Positions 1-9,871 of a DNA stretch of 64,000 nt are shown piece after piece. Each line of letters starts with the position of its first letter. Positions within the stretch are counted from its first letter, which is position 1. The notes beneath the pieces are model-generated. The model ran no database searches. It was not told the DNA's origin and saw only the letters and a program-made list of their open reading frames with translations. The translations under genes were made by a program, and so were the position numbers. The stretch comes from an uncultured Sphingomonadaceae bacterium (GTDB lineage Bacteria; Pseudomonadota; Alphaproteobacteria; Sphingomonadales; Sphingomonadaceae). The stretch spans positions 372,001-436,000 of the forward strand of contig CALKUK010000013.1 of NCBI GenBank assembly GCA_937996655.1, written 5' to 3'.

Positions 1-3000
1 TCGGGAAAGCAACGTCAACATCGGAACCGATATCGGCGATGCTGGCCGAGGCGGTGATATCGCCCAGAACCTGCAGCTGGCTGCCAACGTCGCCAGACAG
101 ATATACATCGCCTTCAAGCTGCCAACCATAGACGGTCACAGTCTGCCCAGCGATCAGCGAAGGCAGCGTGATCGTGCCGCTGGCATCGCCAAACTTGTTG
201 TCGGTCAGCGCATTGAGGCCCTGCAGCTGCGTCAGATCGATATCCGTCGCAAGGCCGCTCAGGTTAAAGCTGCCGCCCAGCACCGGGGTCTGATCGCTGT
301 TGTCCAGCACCACGACCTCTCCAGTCATGCCGGCATCGGTGGTGACGGTCTGGCCATCAAGGTGGAGCGCCTTAGCGAAGAGGGTAACCCCCGTATTCAG
401 CGCCACCGCCGGCGCGGAATCGCTCGCGCTATCGGCAAAGCTGAGGCGGACGTTGTCTCCCAGCAGCGAAAGATCGGTGTCGGTCGCAATATCGTTCACG
501 ATATCCAGCATGCCGTTACCGGACAGCTCAAGCGCGTGGGCAGTCACCTGCGCTGCATCCACCACGATCGTCTGGCTGCTGTCGAGCGGGCCGAACGTGA
601 TGCTGTTGCCGCCATTGGCCAGCTTGTTGCTCTGATCGACGGTGAGCGCGGAAAGGTTGGTCAGATCGATGTTGGCGGTAATGCCGCTCAGGTTCACCGA
701 TCCATAGAGAGGGCCGGTCGACCCATCGTCATGCAGCACGATGGCACCGGTGTTGGCACCGCCCACGGTCGCACTGGTGATGTTCTGGCCGTTCGCCTGA
801 ACGGCCCGCAGCGTCAGTGTCGCGTCATCAAGCTGCACGGTCGGTGTGCCACCGTCCGCATTGTCGAGGAACGAGATGGTGATGGCATCATCAACATTCA
901 GCAGGCTGACATCACGAGTAATGTCATGCTGGATATCCAGAACGCTGCCGCCGGTGCCATACAGCGTCAGCGCGCCCGGCCCGCTCACCTGCGCGGCGGT
1001 GACGGCGAGGGTCTGTCCGTTCTGCAGCGGGCCGAACTGGACATCGTGCGTGCCATCTGAAAGGTTCGTGCTGGCCCCGTCCACCGCAAGGCCAGAAAGG
1101 TTGGTCAGATCGATGTTGGCGGTGATCGCGGCCAGGTTGGTCGATGCGCTCAGAGCGCCTCCCTGCCCATCATCCTGAATGATCACGGTGCCCGTGTTAG
1201 ACCCCTGGACTATCGCGCTGGTGATGTTCTGGCCATTGGCCTGAACCGCGCGCATCGCCAGATAGGCACCATCCAGCTGCACGGTCGGCGTGCCACCATC
1301 CGCGCTATCGGCGAACGAAATGGCAATCGCGCTGTCCACGCTCAGCAGGCTAACAGGGGCGGTGATGTCATTCTGGATAACCAGCGAGCTGCCAGCATCG
1401 CCGTGCAGTGCGAATTCGTTGTAGGTGATCTGATCGCTGTTCACGATCAGGGCCTGACCGCTGATCAACCGGCCAAAATTCAGCGATCCGCTTGTGTCAC
1501 GCAGTTGGTTGGTGTTGCTATCAACATACAGAGATGAGAGATGGCTCAGATCGATATCAGCCGTCACGTGGGTGAGGTTGATATCGTGGCCCAGCACGGA
1601 AATGCTGTTGTCCAGCAAAACAACTGTTCCGCCAGTTTCGGTCACAGTCTGCCCATCCAAGTGAATGGCCTTGGCGGTGAGCTTTTCGCCTACCGCCAGA
1701 TCAATCGCCGGGTTCTGATCACTGGAGCTATCGGCAAAGCTCAAGGTAACATCATCACCCAAAAGCTCCAGATTGATGCTGCCGGCACGATCACCGATGA
1801 TGTCCAGAGTGCTGCCGGCGTTGCCATCAATATGGAGCGCACCACCAGTTACCTGACGGGCCTCTACATAAACTGTCTGACCGCTCTGCAGGGTGCCAAA
1901 GGTCACTTCGTTCGGGCCACTCGACATGTTGTGGTTAAGGTTAACCGCCAGTCCTGCAGTGATCGCGGTAAGATCGATAGAGACCGAGACGCGGCTCAGG
2001 CTGACGGAACCGGTCAGCGCGCCGCTGGAGTCGTCTGTCAGGTTGAGGCGCCCGGCCGTGCTGGTCGGCACGCCATAGACGAGCCGGCCGCTAGTGCCGA
2101 TCTTGCCCGCCGCAACAGTGAGCACCGAGGCGTTCAGGATCTTGACTTCGGCAACGCCGAAATCGCCCGTGAAGGTCTTGTCGTTTTCAACGGCGGCAAT
2201 AACCTGGCCGCCGCCGGAGGCGGTGATACCGGACAGATCGGCATCCGCCTTGAAACTTATATTAACGATCTCTGCAGTGCCGGCACCCACGTCGATCGTA
2301 TGAAGCCCGTGTGCCTGCGGGTAGGTGAGCGTCAGGGTCTGGCCAGGCACAAAGGTGGGCAGCAAGCCAGCCACGTTGTCGTTAACCGATGAACCGGTGA
2401 TATCGATATTCGTCGAGGCATGCTGCAGATCAACGGCGCGGGTATAGTGGCCCGTGAGATGCAGGGTGGAAAGGCCTGTGCCCTGGCTGGTGAAAGTGAT
2501 ACCACTGGCGGTCTCTGCATCAGTGGTGAACGTTACGCCGTTGTTAAGATAAACGACAGTGGTGCCGAGGTTGCCCGCAAAGGTCGTGTCAGCATAGCGC
2601 GCCCAATAGGAATAGACCGAGATCGTGCTGAGATCGATCAATACGTGCGTCTGATCCTGAGCGCCGAGCAAACGGACCGCACCATTGCCGCCAATATCAT
2701 GGCCGGATGCATCGTTGATCGATAGCTCAAACGTCTCGCCGCCATCTACGACCGTCTGCACGGTGCCCAGATCGATCGAAATATAGCTGCTATTGGCGTT
2801 AGGCAGGTGGCTGATGTTGAAGGTAACCTGGCCGGTCAGTCCGCTCAGATCCAGCGTGGCCTGATTTGGCTCAACCACCGTGACCACGGTCAGCGTGCCG
2901 CTGTTCGCAATCGTCTGGCCATTGGCCTCTTCGGTGTTCAGGTTCAGAGTTTGGCCGGCAGGCACGGTCACCGGCAGGGTGACCGTGTTCGTGCCAAGCG

Positions 3001-6000
3001 AGATCGCGCTGAGGTCAGCCGATCCCAGATGTGTGCCGATGTTCGCAAAGTCGAGATTGCCATTTGCCGTCCCGGTCACGGTCAGCGCGCCATCACCGGC
3101 AACAGAGCCATCGAAGGCAATGCCAGAGGCAACATTGGCATCCACGGAAACGCTGTGCTGACCATGAATGGTCACATCCGCACCGTTCAGATTGGTGCCG
3201 GTATCCAGCGTTCTGTTGTGGCTGATTTCATAGTTCAGCAAGGCCGATTGTCCGGTGGTGATGCCGGAGAAATCAGGCGCGATAAGCTGCGGGCTGAGGA
3301 TGTCAGAATAGACGGTGACCGTGCCATCGTTCTGGATCACTTGGGCCGATCCGCCCCCGGCAAACTGGCTGTCCAGCAGCCTCAACTCAACGTCCGCCCC
3401 CACCGCCTGCGGCAGAGTGATCGCGCCGCTGATCTGGGTGAGATCGATGAAATGATGCGCCGCCACTGACAGTTGCGACAGATCGATCGGGCCATTCTGC
3501 ACGGTGCCGACCACGGTGAGATCGCCCGCGCCGCCAATCCGCGAACCGCTCAGATCATTCACATCCACTGTCAGCGAATGGCCGTTCAGCTGGATTTCAT
3601 CCAGCGAGCCGACCAGCGTGTGCTGGGTTGAAAGATCGCTGGTCGCCGAAAGCGAGAGAATCTTGGCAATGGTCGGATCAACGTTGGTCAGATCCGTGGT
3701 CGGAGACGGCAGATCATCAATCACCGTGATCTTGCCGGTGCCGTCGCTGGTCCCCAGGAAGAACTGCGTGGTGCCGCCCTGGCCGCCGTTCCAGGGTTCC
3801 AACTGGCTGGCCAAAAGCGTGATCGACTGGCCGGCGCTCAGCGTCGGCAGGATGATGTGATAGCCTGTGCTGGTGTCGACCAGCTGGCCGGTTGCCAGAT
3901 CAACCGCCAGATTAGGCAAGGTCGTCAGATCGAAGCTGAAATAGTATTGCGTCAGATCAAGGTCGCTGTGGAGCCCGCCGGTCGGGATCACCGGGGTGAT
4001 CTTGCCGTTGCTGTCACCGGCGATCGTCGCCACGCCGGTGCCGATCGTACCCAGGCGGGGCAGATCGCCCACCGAGATGATCAGGTTGGTGTTCACACCG
4101 ACATAAATGGCGGCGACGTTCTGGAACTGCGTGCCCGTCGCGACAACGTCAGCATCCGAGACCTGACCAGCGCCGGTCAGATCCTTGATCGTGATCGTGG
4201 TGGAATCGGCGCCCGCCGTTGCGGTGCCATTGATGGACAGGAACTGCCGCAGTTGGGTCGGGGTCAGAATCACATTGGAAGGTGATCCGGGCACCGCGCG
4301 CAGGTTTTCGATGCTGGTGATCGTCAGCGCGGTCAGATCCACCGTGCCGACCACCACCAGGGTATCGCCACCGGCCCCGCCATCCATGTTGCCGCCGGCG
4401 TAGCTCGTCACGATCGGCAGCCCGCCAGCCGTGTTCGTATCGGAAATCACGAAGGTGTCGCTTGACGACCCGCCGGTCAGATCCAGCGTGCCGGCCAGGG
4501 CTGTGCCTGCCGTCAGGCCGCCCGTGGCATCGGCAGACGTGATATCGGCCATCTTCGGCGTTGGCGCATAGATGGTTTCCGCCACCGTGCCCGCACTGCC
4601 ATCAACGGTGATGTTGGTCTGGAACGGAATGTTGGTGAGGTTCACAATCGCCGGGCCGAACACGCCCACGGTCACGTACAGATTGGTGATGTGATCCGTG
4701 GCGCCCAGCGCCAGCGCAGCCGCCTCACCCACGGTAGCGTCCACGGTTTCAATCGTGGTGGAACCGGTGTTGGCCGCGGCCAGCAGGGTGTTGGCCTGAG
4801 CCGCCGTGGCACTACCGGTCGCATTGATATCGGCGGCGTGATTGATCACGTCCGGCGATGCTCCAAGAATGGCCGCAACGGTATCATCAAGGCTGTAATC
4901 AGCATGGGCGACCGCGCCGCCATTGAGCAGGGCCACAACCGCCGTTGCGCCAGCCGCATCCGCTGCGGCCGTGATCGTCAGCGTCTGGATGCGATCGGTG
5001 CCTGAAAGCACGATCGATCCGATATCCACCGGCGCGATGGCAACCGTCTCGAATACCGTCTGCCCGGGATTGGTCAGCGCCTGAAGCGCCTGCAAATCGG
5101 CCAGCGACGTCGTGCCGGTCACAGTGATGTTGGTCGCGCTGGCGACAAGCTGATTGTTCAGCAGATTTGCCGCGCTATCGGTCAGATCGATCTGCACCAC
5201 GAATTCGCGCGATCCGATCGCGCTGGTATTTCCGTGCAGGTTGGTCTGGGTAACCGCAACGCTCTCACCCCCGGCGCCGAAGGCCAGGATTTCCGCGGTC
5301 GAGAGGCCGACAGACCATGTTCCGTCGCTCTGCACCACCGCAGACATCGTCTCACCGCTGGAGAAGGTCAGTTCCACCGTCGCACCGGCCTCACCGGTTC
5401 CGCTCAGTGTCACGCTGGCCTGGGCTTCGCTGGCATCGATGATGTTGTTGGCGGTCACCGGATCCACCAGCGGCGCGTTCGGCGCCGTGGTATCGATATC
5501 GATCGAATGCAGCACGGTCTGCGCCGGATTCCCGGCGAGATCCTGCACATCGGCAGTAACCGCAAAGCTCTGACCATTGGCCAGGGTCGCAACGTCGGTC
5601 GAACCGACCACGGCTGACCACACGCCGCCCGCTGCCACGGCGGTATAGACGTGGTTGTTCAGCGTGACGGTCACAACCTGCCCGTTCTCGGCCGAAGTCG
5701 TGCCCGAAATCACCAGCGCGGTGCCGTGTTCGGCCGCGTTCAGCACATCATCATGCGCAATCGTATCGATCGTCAGCGCAGGGGGCGTGGTATCAACGAG
5801 GACGCCATAAGCATTCGAACTTGCGCTGGTATTGCCAGCGATATCAGCAGCCACGGCGACATAGAGGGGCGTTGCCCCATCAGCCAGAGTGCGACCATCG
5901 GCCAGGAACCAGTGGCCATTGCTATCGGCCGTGACGGTGCCAAGCAGGAACGATCCATCATACAGGCTGACCGTGCTGTTCGCCTCGGCCGTGCCGCTGA

Positions 6001-9000
6001 TCGTCAGCACGGTGGCATTGGTAACGCCATCACCCGCCACGCCGTTGTCCGGGCTGATCCCGGTGATGATCGGGGCATTGATGCTCTGATCAATGGTGAC
6101 TGCGTAATTTGTCGAGCCTGAGTAGTTGTGCGCCGCGTCGTAGGATTGCGCCACAAAGGTATAGGTATAGCCGTCAGTCAACGCCGTGCTGCTGAAATCA
6201 GCAGTCCAGTTGCCATTGCCGTCGGCTTGCACCGTCGTCCAGGTCACACCCTGAAGGAACACGGTAACAGTGCTGTTCGCCTCGGCCGTGCCGCTGATCG
6301 CCAGCGTGTTGTCGTTGGTGAGATGATCGCCCACCACGCCGCTATCGACGCTGACCGAGACGACCACCGGATCGGACGGCTGCGTGGTATCTATTGTAAC
6401 AGTCTGAACCGGGGTTGGCTGGCTCTGGTTGCCGGCCGCGTCGGTAACAATGGCCGTGAAGTTATGAACCGAGCCATCGGCGAGCGGGGCGGTGTTATCA
6501 AAGGCCCAATAGGTCTGGCCGTTGAACTGGAAATTGAAATAGGGCGAAGCAGTGCCGATCGGCGTGTTGCCATCATAGATCGTGACGGTCTGGGCATCTG
6601 CCGCCGCCAGAACATAGAACGACAGGCCGGTGTTGTTGGTGAACCCGTTGTTGCCACTGATGTAATTCACCTCAAGATTCGGCACGCCGGGCGCAGTGGT
6701 GTCGACCGTCACCGCATAGGGCACGGACACCAGGCTGTCGTTGCCGGCGGCGTCGGTCGCCTTCACGGTGAAGCTGTGGGTCGATCCATCGGCCAGCGTG
6801 GTGGCCTGATAGTCAAAGCTCCAGGCGCCCGTGTTATCTGCGGTGGTGGTGCCGATGACGGTGGCGCCATCATAAACTGTCAGTGTGGCCAGGGCTTCGG
6901 CCGTGCCGCTGATGATCTGGTTCGTACCGCTGGTGATGTGATCGCCAACCGTGCCGGTATCATCGCTGATGCCCGTGATCACCGGCGCCGTGGGCGCAGC
7001 GAGATCGAGCGAGAGCGCGCGCGCGCTGGCATTGCCTTGATTGCCGGCAACATCCGCCACGCTGGCATCAACCTGATAGCTCGCAGCGCTCAGCGCCGAC
7101 ACGTCGCTCGCGCCAACCGCAACCGACCAAACACCGCCGCTGGCAATGCCTGCATAGCTGTTGCCATTGAGGCTCACGGTCACAACCTGGCCGTTCTCGG
7201 CCGTCGTCGCACCCGAGATCACAAGACCCGTGCCGTGCTCAACCGCGTTGATCACATCATCAACCGCAATCGTCCCGATCGAGACCGTCGGAGCGGTCGT
7301 GTCCACCACCAGCGACTGGCTGGCCGAGGTCGGGTTGCCCGCCGCATCGCGCGCGGTCGCGGTGACCGTGTTCGCGCCATTCGCGTTCAGCGAAAGCGTC
7401 CCGCTCGCAGGCGTCGCGGTGTTGGTGTTCACGCTCCACACCCCGCCGGTCGCAACCGTCGTGTAGGTCGCCCCGCCGATCACAACGCTGACGCTCGCGC
7501 CGGCTTCCGCCGTGCCCGAGACCACAGGATGCGTGTTGTTGGTCAGCGCGCCAGAGGTGATCGCTACAGACGGAGCTGTCGTGTCGATCACCAGCGACTG
7601 GCTGGCCGAAGCTGTGTTACCCGCCGCATCGGCTGCCACAACGCTCACCGCGTTCGAACCGTTCGCATTGAGCGACAGCGTCCCGCTTGCAGGCGTCGCT
7701 GTGGCCGTGTTCACGCTCCACACGCCGCCCGTAGCGGTCGTCGTGTAAGTCGCACCGGCCACGCTCACCGTCACGCTTGCGCCAGCCTCAGCCGTGCCCG
7801 AGACCACAGGCGTCGTGCTGCCCGTCAGGGCGCCAGAGGTGATCGCAACCGCAGGCGCAGACGTGTCAACGTTGATCGTGTGGCTCGCCTGACCAGACGC
7901 ATTGCCCGCCGCATCCGACACGCTTGCGGTGACCGTGTAGGCGCCATGCGCCTGCGTCAGCGCCGACACGTCGCTCGCGCCAACCGCAACCGACCAAACA
8001 CCGCCGCTGGCAATGCCTGCATAGCTGTTGCCATTGAGGCTCACGGTCACAACCTGGCCGTTCTCGGCCGTCGTCGCACCCGAGATCACAAGACCCGTGC
8101 CGTGCTCAACCGCGTTGATCACGTCGTCAACCGCAATCGTCCCGATCGAGACCGTCGGAGCGGTCGTGTCGAGTATAATGTTGGCGTAAGACGGGGCGCC
8201 GACATTGCCGGCCGCGTCGCGGATCGTGCCGAGCGCGTTGATCGTGCCATCGCTCAGGGTGGCCAATTCCGCAGCAGTCAGCGCAACAGCTTGCAGGCCG
8301 CCGGTACCCGTCAGCGTCTTGACAACAGTCTGGCCCGACGCATCGGTAAAAGTTACCTGAATGGCGCTGCCGGCCTCACCGATCACGGTCACAAGCCCGG
8401 TTGCCGATTCCGCTTCCGCGGATGTCGCGCCGCCAGCGATGTTGGTCGCCGGGAACATCTGCAACCCATTGGGCGCGACGCTGTCGATGGTGAAGGTTGA
8501 GGTTCCGGTGGTGCCAATATTGCCCGCGGAGTCGGTGGCGACAGCGCTGACATTAACCGGCCCATCGCCCAGCAACAGCACGTCAAGATTTGACAGACGC
8601 AGGATCTGAGCGGCGCCAGTTCCGGTCATGGTCCGGGTAATCTCATCACTACCGTTCGAAAGCGTGACGACAACCGCGCTGCCCGCTTCGGCAGTGATGG
8701 TGACAACACCGCCTGCAGCGGCAGCTTCAGCGGCAGTCGCGCCGCCGGCAACCCCGGCGCCCAGCGTGATGACCGGCGCGACGGGTGCAACAGTATCCAG
8801 CGTGAAGCTGGCCGTTCCGGCTGGGCTGGCATTGCCCGCACTGTCAGTGGCAACAGCGTTAACACGGATCTGACCGTCATTCAGCGCCGAAACATCCGCG
8901 CCAGACAGAACCACAGCCTGCGCGGAGCCGGTGCCGGTGAGCGACTTCGACACGACGTGACCCGCCGCGTCGGTGAAGGTCACAACAATGCTCGAACCCG

Positions 9001-9871
9001 TTTCGCCCGAAACAGTAACCGCTCCGGCAGCCGCTGCCGCCTCAGCGGCCGTCGCGCCGCCGGTAAAACCAGCACCAAGCGCGAGCACCGGCGCGGTGGG
9101 CGCAACGGTGTCTAGCGTGAAGCTGGACGTCGCCGCGCTCGACGCGGATTGACCGCTGGCCGTAGCGGTTGCCGAAACCGAAACTGCGCCGTCGCCCAGC
9201 GTTGTGAGATCAGCCGCGGTCAGCACAACTGCCTGCGCTGCACCAGTACCGGTGACTGTTTTCGTGACCGCATGCGTGCCATTGGTGAAGGTGACCAAAA
9301 CGGTCGCCCCGCTGACCGCATTCACGGTGACAACACCGCCGTTGGCTGTCGCTTCCGCGCTGGTGGCACCGCCGGACACGCCCGTACCAAGTGCCAGCGC
9401 GGGGGTTGCTGTGGGGACCTGCGTCGGCGGCGGCGGCGGTGGTGGCGTACCACCTGAACCTCCACCGCCTCCAGCTGCGGCAGCTGCTCCACCACCCAGA
9501 CCAGCCAGACCCAGCAGGATCAGCCCAATGGAGCCGCCCCCACCACCGGACGATGCGACAGGGAGGGCCTCATATACAGCAGGATTATTCGCATCAAAAA
9601 AGACGCCCTCAAAATCCCCAAGCAGAGAGCCCGCTTGAGAAAAGGCATCAGAAATATGGACTTGCCGCAGGACACCATCCTGAAGGTAGTCAATGGTTGC
9701 CGACGTGTCCGCCTTAACCGCACGCTGAGCATGAACAATCTGGCCCGTCGCAGCGTCAACCACTTCAAACTGGGCACCGGCTGGCAGCTTCACCTCAGTG
9801 AGACTCTTTTTCAGCTTCTTGGAGATAACCTTGCCGCCGTTGGCAGGGATAATGCGAAGCAAAAGCGTCAT
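1..9871 (-). CDS. Giant BapA-like surface adhesin, N-terminal part (runs off the window)
   Basis: One uninterrupted minus-strand frame begins at the ATG at 9869-9871 (upstream AAAAGG ribosome site) and is still open at base 1, giving at least 3290 codons. Residues 1-110 resemble the prefix domain of BapA-type biofilm adhesins (starts MTLLLRIIPANGGKV). A Gly/Ala/Pro-rich linker follows at about residues 108-152. Next come Ig-like repeats of about 94-104 residues, each with a DTxAPxxP-type boundary and an AGN motif, then 148-residue beta-rich repeats towards the window start. No Sec signal peptide is visible, which fits type I secretion through a C-terminal signal, but that end lies outside. 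The role in surface attachment or biofilm is inferred from the family. The prefix identification is from pattern memory; the repeat architecture is directly visible. Confidence 0.9.
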   Translation of the reverse strand, partial: MTLLLRIIPANGGKVISKKLKKSLTEVKLPAGAQFEVVDAATGQIVHAQRAVKADTSATIDYLQDGVLRQVHISDAFSQAGSLLGDFEGVFFDANNPAVYEALPVASSGGGGGSIGLILLGLAGLGGGAAAAAGGGGGSGGTPPPPPPPTQVPTATPALALGTGVSGGATSAEATANGGVVTVNAVSGATVLVTFTNGTHAVTKTVTGTGAAQAVVLTAADLTTLGDGAVSVSATATASGQSASSAATSSFTLDTVAPTAPVLALGAGFTGGATAAEAAAAAGAVTVSGETGSSIVVTFTDAAGHVVSKSLTGTGSAQAVVLSGADVSALNDGQIRVNAVATDSAGNASPAGTASFTLDTVAPVAPVITLGAGVAGGATAAEAAAAGGVVTITAEAGSAVVVTLSNGSDEITRTMTGTGAAQILRLSNLDVLLLGDGPVNVSAVATDSAGNIGTTGTSTFTIDSVAPNGLQMFPATNIAGGATSAEAESATGLVTVIGEAGSAIQVTFTDASGQTVVKTLTGTGGLQAVALTAAELATLSDGTINALGTIRDAAGNVGAPSYANIILDTTAPTVSIGTIAVDDVINAVEHGTGLVISGATTAENGQVVTVSLNGNSYAGIASGGVWSVAVGASDVSALTQAHGAYTVTASVSDAAGNASGQASHTINVDTSAPAVAITSGALTGSTTPVVSGTAEAGASVTVSVAGATYTTTATGGVWSVNTATATPASGTLSLNANGSNAVSVVAADAAGNTASASQSLVIDTTAPSVAITSGALTNNTHPVVSGTAEAGASVSVVIGGATYTTVATGGVWSVNTNTATPASGTLSLNANGANTVTATARDAAGNPTSASQSLVVDTTAPTVSIGTIAVDDVINAVEHGTGLVISGATTAENGQVVTVSLNGNSYAGIASGGVWSVAVGASDVSALSAASYQVDASVADVAGNQGNASARALSLDLAAPTAPVITGISDDTGTVGDHITSGTNQIISGTAEALATLTVYDGATVIGTTTADNTGAWSFDYQATTLADGSTHSFTVKATDAAGNDSLVSVPYAVTVDTTAPGVPNLEVNYISGNNGFTNNTGLSFYVLAAADAQTVTIYDGNTPIGTASPYFNFQFNGQTYWAFDNTAPLADGSVHNFTAIVTDAAGNQSQPTPVQTVTIDTTQPSDPVVVSVSVDSGVVGDHLTNDNTLAISGTAEANSTVTVFLQGVTWTTVQADGNGNWTADFSSTALTDGYTYTFVAQSYDAAHNYSGSTNYAVTIDQSINAPIITGISPDNGVAGDGVTNATVLTISGTAEANSTVSLYDGSFLLGTVTADSNGHWFLADGRTLADGATPLYVAVAADIAGNTSASSNAYGVLVDTTPPALTIDTIAHDDVLNAAEHGTALVISGTTSAENGQVVTVTLNNHVYTAVAAGGVWSAVVGSTDVATLANGQSFAVTADVQDLAGNPAQTVLHSIDIDTTAPNAPLVDPVTANNIIDASEAQASVTLSGTGEAGATVELTFSSGETMSAVVQSDGTWSVGLSTAEILAFGAGGESVAVTQTNLHGNTSAIGSREFVVQIDLTDSAANLLNNQLVASATNITVTGTTSLADLQALQALTNPGQTVFETVAIAPVDIGSIVLSGTDRIQTLTITAAADAAGATAVVALLNGGAVAHADYSLDDTVAAILGASPDVINHAADINATGSATAAQANTLLAAANTGSTTIETVDATVGEAAALALGATDHITNLYVTVGVFGPAIVNLTNIPFQTNITVDGSAGTVAETIYAPTPKMADITSADATGGLTAGTALAGTLDLTGGSSSDTFVISDTNTAGGLPIVTSYAGGNMDGGAGGDTLVVVGTVDLTALTITSIENLRAVPGSPSNVILTPTQLRQFLSINGTATAGADSTTITIKDLTGAGQVSDADVVATGTQFQNVAAIYVGVNTNLIISVGDLPRLGTIGTGVATIAGDSNGKITPVIPTGGLHSDLDLTQYYFSFDLTTLPNLAVDLATGQLVDTSTGYHIILPTLSAGQSITLLASQLEPWNGGQGGTTQFFLGTSDGTGKITVIDDLPSPTTDLTNVDPTIAKILSLSATSDLSTQHTLVGSLDEIQLNGHSLTVDVNDLSGSRIGGAGDLTVVGTVQNGPIDLSQLSVAAHHFIDLTQISGAITLPQAVGADVELRLLDSQFAGGGSAQVIQNDGTVTVYSDILSPQLIAPDFSGITTGQSALLNYEISHNRTLDTGTNLNGADVTIHGQHSVSVDANVASGIAFDGSVAGDGALTVTGTANGNLDFANIGTHLGSADLSAISLGTNTVTLPVTVPAGQTLNLNTEEANGQTIANSGTLTVVTVVEPNQATLDLSGLTGQVTFNISHLPNANSSYISIDLGTVQTVVDGGETFELSINDASGHDIGGNGAVRLLGAQDQTHVLIDLSTISVYSYWARYADTTFAGNLGTTVVYLNNGVTFTTDAETASGITFTSQGTGLSTLHLTGHYTRAVDLQHASTNIDITGSSVNDNVAGLLPTFVPGQTLTLTYPQAHGLHTIDVGAGTAEIVNISFKADADLSGITASGGGQVIAAVENDKTFTGDFGVAEVKILNASVLTVAAGKIGTSGRLVYGVPTSTAGRLNLTDDSSGALTGSVSLSRVSVSIDLTAITAGLAVNLNHNMSSGPNEVTFGTLQSGQTVYVEARQVTGGALHIDGNAGSTLDIIGDRAGSINLELLGDDVTLSFADSSSDQNPAIDLAVGEKLTAKAIHLDGQTVTETGGTVVLLDNSISVLGHDINLTHVTADIDLSHLSSLYVDSNTNQLRDTSGSLNFGRLISGQALIVNSDQITYNEFALHGDAGSSLVIQNDITAPVSLLSVDSAIAISFADSADGGTPTVQLDGAYLAMRAVQANGQNITSAIVQGSNTGTVIIQDDGQGGALSASTNLAAITANIDLTNLSGLAVDGASTNLSDGTHDVQFGPLQNGQTLAVTAAQVSGPGALTLYGTGGSVLDIQHDITRDVSLLNVDDAITISFLDNADGGTPTVQLDDATLTLRAVQANGQNITSATVGGANTGAIVLHDDGSTGPLYGSVNLSGITANIDLTNLSALTVDQSNKLANGGNSITFGPLDSSQTIVVDAAQVTAHALELSGNGMLDIVNDIATDTDLSLLGDNVRLSFADSASDSAPAVALNTGVTLFAKALHLDGQTVTTDAGMTGEVVVLDNSDQTPVLGGSFNLSGLATDIDLTQLQGLNALTDNKFGDASGTITLPSLIAGQTVTVYGWQLEGDVYLSGDVGSQLQVLGDITASASIADIGSDVDVAFP
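652..1539 (-). repeat. Two 444-bp (148-residue) units of the adhesin beta-repeat array
   Basis: The string AAAGGTTGGTCAGATCGATG starts at 652 and recurs at 1096. The motif TTCTGGCC starts at 783 and recurs at 1227. Both give a period of 444 bp, or 148 residues. Diverged copies appear to continue on both sides. Translated units share a TANIDLTNLS motif and a VQANGQNITSA motif. Confidence 0.8.
7091..7303 (-). repeat. Near-identical 213-bp adhesin segment, copy A
   Basis: This segment matches 7958-8170 at an offset of exactly 867 bp (289 codons). I see only two differences, both near 7257-7260. It encodes the end of one Ig-like domain and the start of the next, including SGATTAENGQVVTVSLNGNS. 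Confidence 0.85.
7309..7872 (-). repeat. Two tandem 282-bp Ig-like repeat units of the adhesin
   Basis: The string CCAGCGACTGGCTGGCCGA occurs at 7309 and 7591, giving a 282-bp (94-residue) period. The two encoded domains differ at few positions and share VVSGTAEAGASV and ATGGVWSVNT. They lie between the two copies of the 213-bp segment. Confidence 0.85.
7958..8170 (-). repeat. Near-identical 213-bp adhesin segment, copy B
   Basis: Second copy of the segment at 7091-7303, in direct orientation and in frame. Recombination between the copies would delete or duplicate 289 residues without breaking the reading frame. Confidence 0.85.
8190..9410 (-). repeat. Array of about four 103-104-residue Ig-like domains in the adhesin
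   Basis: The translated minus frame shows successive units with the pattern DTVAPxAPVLxLGAG, GGATAAEA, VTFTDA, LTGTGxAQAV and ATDxAGN. Two equivalent positions, TGCCCGC at 8521 and 8833, are 312 bp apart. The units are more diverged at DNA level than the 94-residue units. Confidence 0.75.

Noticed and set aside
7091..8170. Repeats considered as a possible CRISPR array
   Set aside because: The units are long, in frame and encode protein domains. There are no short repeats with unique spacers.
300..9640. Many plus-strand open frames of 60-790 codons across the adhesin region
   Set aside because: They are antisense to one continuous repeat-rich minus frame with coherent Ig-like domains. Their translations are low-complexity mirror images of the repeats and match no family.
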